Shown here in pieces: positions 15,101 through 15,792 of a stretch of 15,792 nucleotides of DNA. How positions within the stretch are numbered: the stretch's first letter is position 1; every line of letters begins with the position of its first letter. Source of the stretch: an uncultured Bacteroidota bacterium. GTDB lineage: Bacteria > Bacteroidota > Bacteroidia > Bacteroidales > CAIWKO01. The DNA lies in NCBI GenBank assembly GCA_937934705.1, contig CALGYY010000092.1, positions 1 through 15,792 of the forward strand, in the 5' to 3' direction. A program made the position numbers and the translations under genes. The notes under the pieces were generated by a model that saw only the letters and a program-made list of their open reading frames with translations, did not search any database and was not told where the DNA came from.

Positions 15101-15694
15101 GTCTATGTGATGATGCTCAGTCGCGACGTGGCCGTTACAGCCACAGAGGCGGTGAATGATAATGGCATGCTGCGCATTGAAGCTGACATTATGAATACCG
15201 GAACTTTCCGCATCGACCAACTGGATCTTTCCGCGCGATTTAACGGCAGCAGCAGAATACGTGAGCAGTGGTCGGGCGATCTGCAGCCGGGACAGAGCAT
15301 GCACTACGTATTCAACGCCGCGATCAGCATTCCGGCAGGAGCCACGGTGGACTATGCCTGCGTGAGTGCAGCCATTACCGGATACGAACCCGACGACAAT
15401 CCCACCAATAATGAGCAGTGCGAAGTGCTCAACGATGCTTTCGTGGTAGCCGATCCTTATCCCAATCCCGTCAGCACACAGCTGAATATCGACATTATAC
15501 TGCCCTTTGGCGACCTTCTGCAGGTGGATGTATACAATGAAGCCGGCAAGCGCATCGCCACCCTTTCCGACACCGAGGCGCCGGAAGGATTCACCAAGAT
15601 CCTTTACGATACCAGCCCCCTCCTCGCCGGCGTTTACACCATACAGGTGCGCTTCAGGGATAAAAAAGAGGAGAAGAAGTTTGTGAAGATGTAG
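12161..15694 (+). CDS. Secreted multidomain PKD protein with T9SS type A sorting domain
   Basis: The protein has 1177 residues from the first ATG; in-frame ATGs at 12167 and 12173 are equally possible. A signal peptide (RLRNPFLILFFLIFLFKPALSQ, cut near 27) is followed by an Fn3-like domain (about 34-105, ending YYWRTRYLN), a LamG/ConA-like domain (about 125-350), three Ig-like repeats with the WSTG/WSNG theme (about 355-565), five PKD-type repeats (about 570-985) marked by WxFGDG, a CARDB-like domain (about 986-1092), and the type A sorting domain (about 1096-1177). It should cross the inner membrane by Sec and the outer membrane by T9SS, ending on the cell surface or released. Adhesion or glycan binding is the usual guess for such architecture, with no catalytic domain seen. 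It is divergent from the glycan export operon, which may or may not be meaningful. Confidence 0.93.
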   Translation: MIMSMIRLRNPFLILFFLIFLFKPALSQPGALPVFPTSGFIVEDTFTSLVWSSEYNDHFQLQLASDLSFTTILMDSSGISGIQFQVSGLVLGNTYYWRTRYLNLPADSAWSPGQKFSCYNPKAIADLATWFRSDSLIITDTAGKVSDWGDLSGNGMDGFQINPDYRPVWIDSSAELNDRALLRFDGDQRVRFPQAAAAEYSFIAVVSPGPTRNNEEAFLGTWDNSHADNLSWYLGVGKGIYGNGTNASGAGGAFQSVSLGPADHIDSMRYYILTYTKSSTGWELYCNSTHIRSISDNSAHTYPGTANWVLGAADGYFYQKKLSGDLAEIIIYHDVVDSLERTMLEGYLRCRYAPPVNLGPDIYADYGLCAVNLDAGTRFRYYLWSTGATSSSIDVQQSGTYWVMATNAFDQISYDTITVLLNNKPVLPDTILCEGFSAPFDAAMGAGYSYLWSNGDTTDLVTYGNAGALWVTISDTIGCQYLDTALISIDSFALTASLGPDRSACRGEILGLAVGQAEAVSYQWSTGSGDPLIQMNAPPGSYADYAVTVTNMRGCVAIDTITVFIRGDVPVVNFTADSVCPGQLMNFQDLSSAPPPSVPVSWSWAFGDGDSASVQNPTHVYGNYGVYPVSLKVVTDSGCFKSLSKNVVVWANPEVYFTPAKGCSGQSILFSDMSSNPLGTNNQWHWDFGQPGAGDTSALQNPQFTFASADTFSVSLTVRSAAGCNASLSREVIIRNSPQPAFSWSHTCEGERTYFADTTHVPAYETIMDRKWTFGDGDTSVYPAPSHLYAAVGTYNVTLWVRSLNGCTAETTLPVSVFSEPAAWIAPGALCLGQASQIFDSSGVYNDSISSWLWTFTPGAGPVTLSSDEHPFYTPADTGDVAVLLEVTTSNGCSDTNSQIISVFPLPVASFQFEPEFGTAPLMVDFDNTSTGSSAWLWTFGDGQTSLLKDPAHTYLNQGVYDVLLTAYSPQGCSDQAGAKVYVMMLSRDVAVTATEAVNDNGMLRIEADIMNTGTFRIDQLDLSARFNGSSRIREQWSGDLQPGQSMHYVFNAAISIPAGATVDYACVSAAITGYEPDDNPTNNEQCEVLNDAFVVADPYPNPVSTQLNIDIILPFGDLLQVDVYNEAGKRIATLSDTEAPEGFTKILYDTSPLLAGVYTIQVRFRDKKEEKKFVKM
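13868..15115 (+). repeat. Array of five PKD-type protein repeats
   Basis: The array covers residues 570-985 in units of about 83 residues. Hallmarks are WSWAFGDGDS (PKD1), WHWDFGQPG (PKD2), KWTFGDGDTS (PKD3), SWLWTFTPGAG (PKD4, degenerate) and WLWTFGDGQTS (PKD5). Repeats 1-4 each carry one Cys near the start and one near the end (580/639, 663/724, 748/807, 831/893); PKD5 has only the late one, C973. Diverged units at DNA level argue against recent duplication. Confidence 0.85.
15446..15691 (+). other. T9SS type A C-terminal sorting domain
   Basis: Residues 1096-1177 open with DPYPNPVSTQLNIDIILP, then VDVYNEAGKRIATL and LLAGVYTIQVRF, ending with a lysine-rich KKFVKM. This is the standard order of the Por secretion tail: PNP motif, a middle strand with V.V.N..G, and a final G.Y.I.V strand. 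In Porphyromonas and Flavobacterium such tails direct export and are removed by the PorU protease. Confidence 0.95.
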
Positions 15695-15792
15695 ACGGCG
15701 CATGATGATTCATTTTTGCTAATGTGGAGCAGTGCTTGCGCCTGTCATTACGGCGCGGGGAGGTCATTGCGGGTAGTTTGGGGCTTTGGCGC
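15695..15792. other. Non-coding tail after the T9SS cargo gene
   Basis: No gene is seen here. It holds a small inverted repeat, GCGCC (15738-15742) with GGCGC (15752-15756), and a near-perfect direct repeat, GTCATTACGG (15744-15753) and GTCATTGCGG (15763-15772), 19 nt apart. No T-run follows the inverted repeat, so it is not a convincing terminator. The GTCATTGCG word recalls dispersed intergenic repeats in many genomes. Confidence 0.35.

Noticed and set aside
14948..15703. A 251-codon open frame on the minus strand opposite the PKD and sorting-domain part of the cargo gene.
   Set aside because: Its translation has no recognisable domain and is His/Gly-rich in the way expected from the complement of GC-rich repeats; the plus-strand frame is clearly the real gene.
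15738..15756. Inverted repeat GCGCC/GGCGC as a terminator of the cargo gene.
   Set aside because: Only five pairs, a 9-nt loop and no following T-run.
1..15792. Mobile element, CRISPR array, tRNA or toxin-antitoxin pair.
   Set aside because: No transposase or integrase motifs, no regularly spaced repeats, no cloverleaf-like sequence and no small gene pair were seen; nearly all of the window is accounted for by the genes listed.

Overview
The window looks like a chromosomal surface-polysaccharide locus from a member of the Bacteroidota. Three things point there. The single plus-strand gene ends in a type IX secretion (T9SS) type A sorting domain, which is confined to that phylum. The larger intergenic gaps carry the Bacteroidota -7 promoter motif TAnnTTTG. 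Start codons mostly lack a clear Shine-Dalgarno sequence. No rRNA, tRNA, insertion sequence, phage gene or CRISPR array was seen.

Positions 12086 down to 1 hold twelve genes on the minus strand, in one tightly packed operon read right to left. They are: an ABC-2 polysaccharide export permease (Wzm); its ATPase with a C-terminal extension (Wzt); glucose-1-phosphate cytidylyltransferase (RfbF); CDP-glucose 4,6-dehydratase (RfbG); an RmlC-like sugar epimerase; a zinc-binding sugar C-methyltransferase; an SDR reductase/epimerase; a left-handed beta-helix acyltransferase related to serine acetyltransferase; a family 2 glycosyltransferase; a full-length MBOAT O-acyltransferase; an SGNH-like membrane-anchored protein; and a second, paralogous MBOAT cut by the window edge. 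Most junctions overlap (ATGA, TGATG, TAATG) or are separated by 5-11 nt. The two larger gaps (39 and 46 nt) each contain a TAnnTTTG motif. The 39-nt gap is also preceded by a hairpin with a U-rich tail, so the operon may be split there into an export/sugar-nucleotide half and an acylation/glycosyltransfer half.

Read together, the operon suggests that glucose-1-phosphate is activated with CTP and converted to CDP-4-keto-6-deoxyglucose. That intermediate would then be epimerised, C-methylated and reduced to a branched 6-deoxyhexose. The sugar would be built into a glycan, O-acylated by up to four proteins, and exported by Wzm/Wzt. RfbH (the C3 dehydrase for 3,6-dideoxyhexoses) is absent from the window, which favours a C-methyl branched sugar over abequose, paratose or tyvelose. 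The exact sugar is an inference.

Positions 12161-15694 hold one divergently transcribed gene of 1177 codons. It encodes a secreted modular adhesin-like protein: signal peptide, Fn3-like domain, LamG/ConA-like domain, three Ig-like repeats, five PKD-type repeats, a CARDB-like domain and the T9SS sorting domain. The last 98 bases are non-coding, with a small inverted repeat and a short direct repeat.
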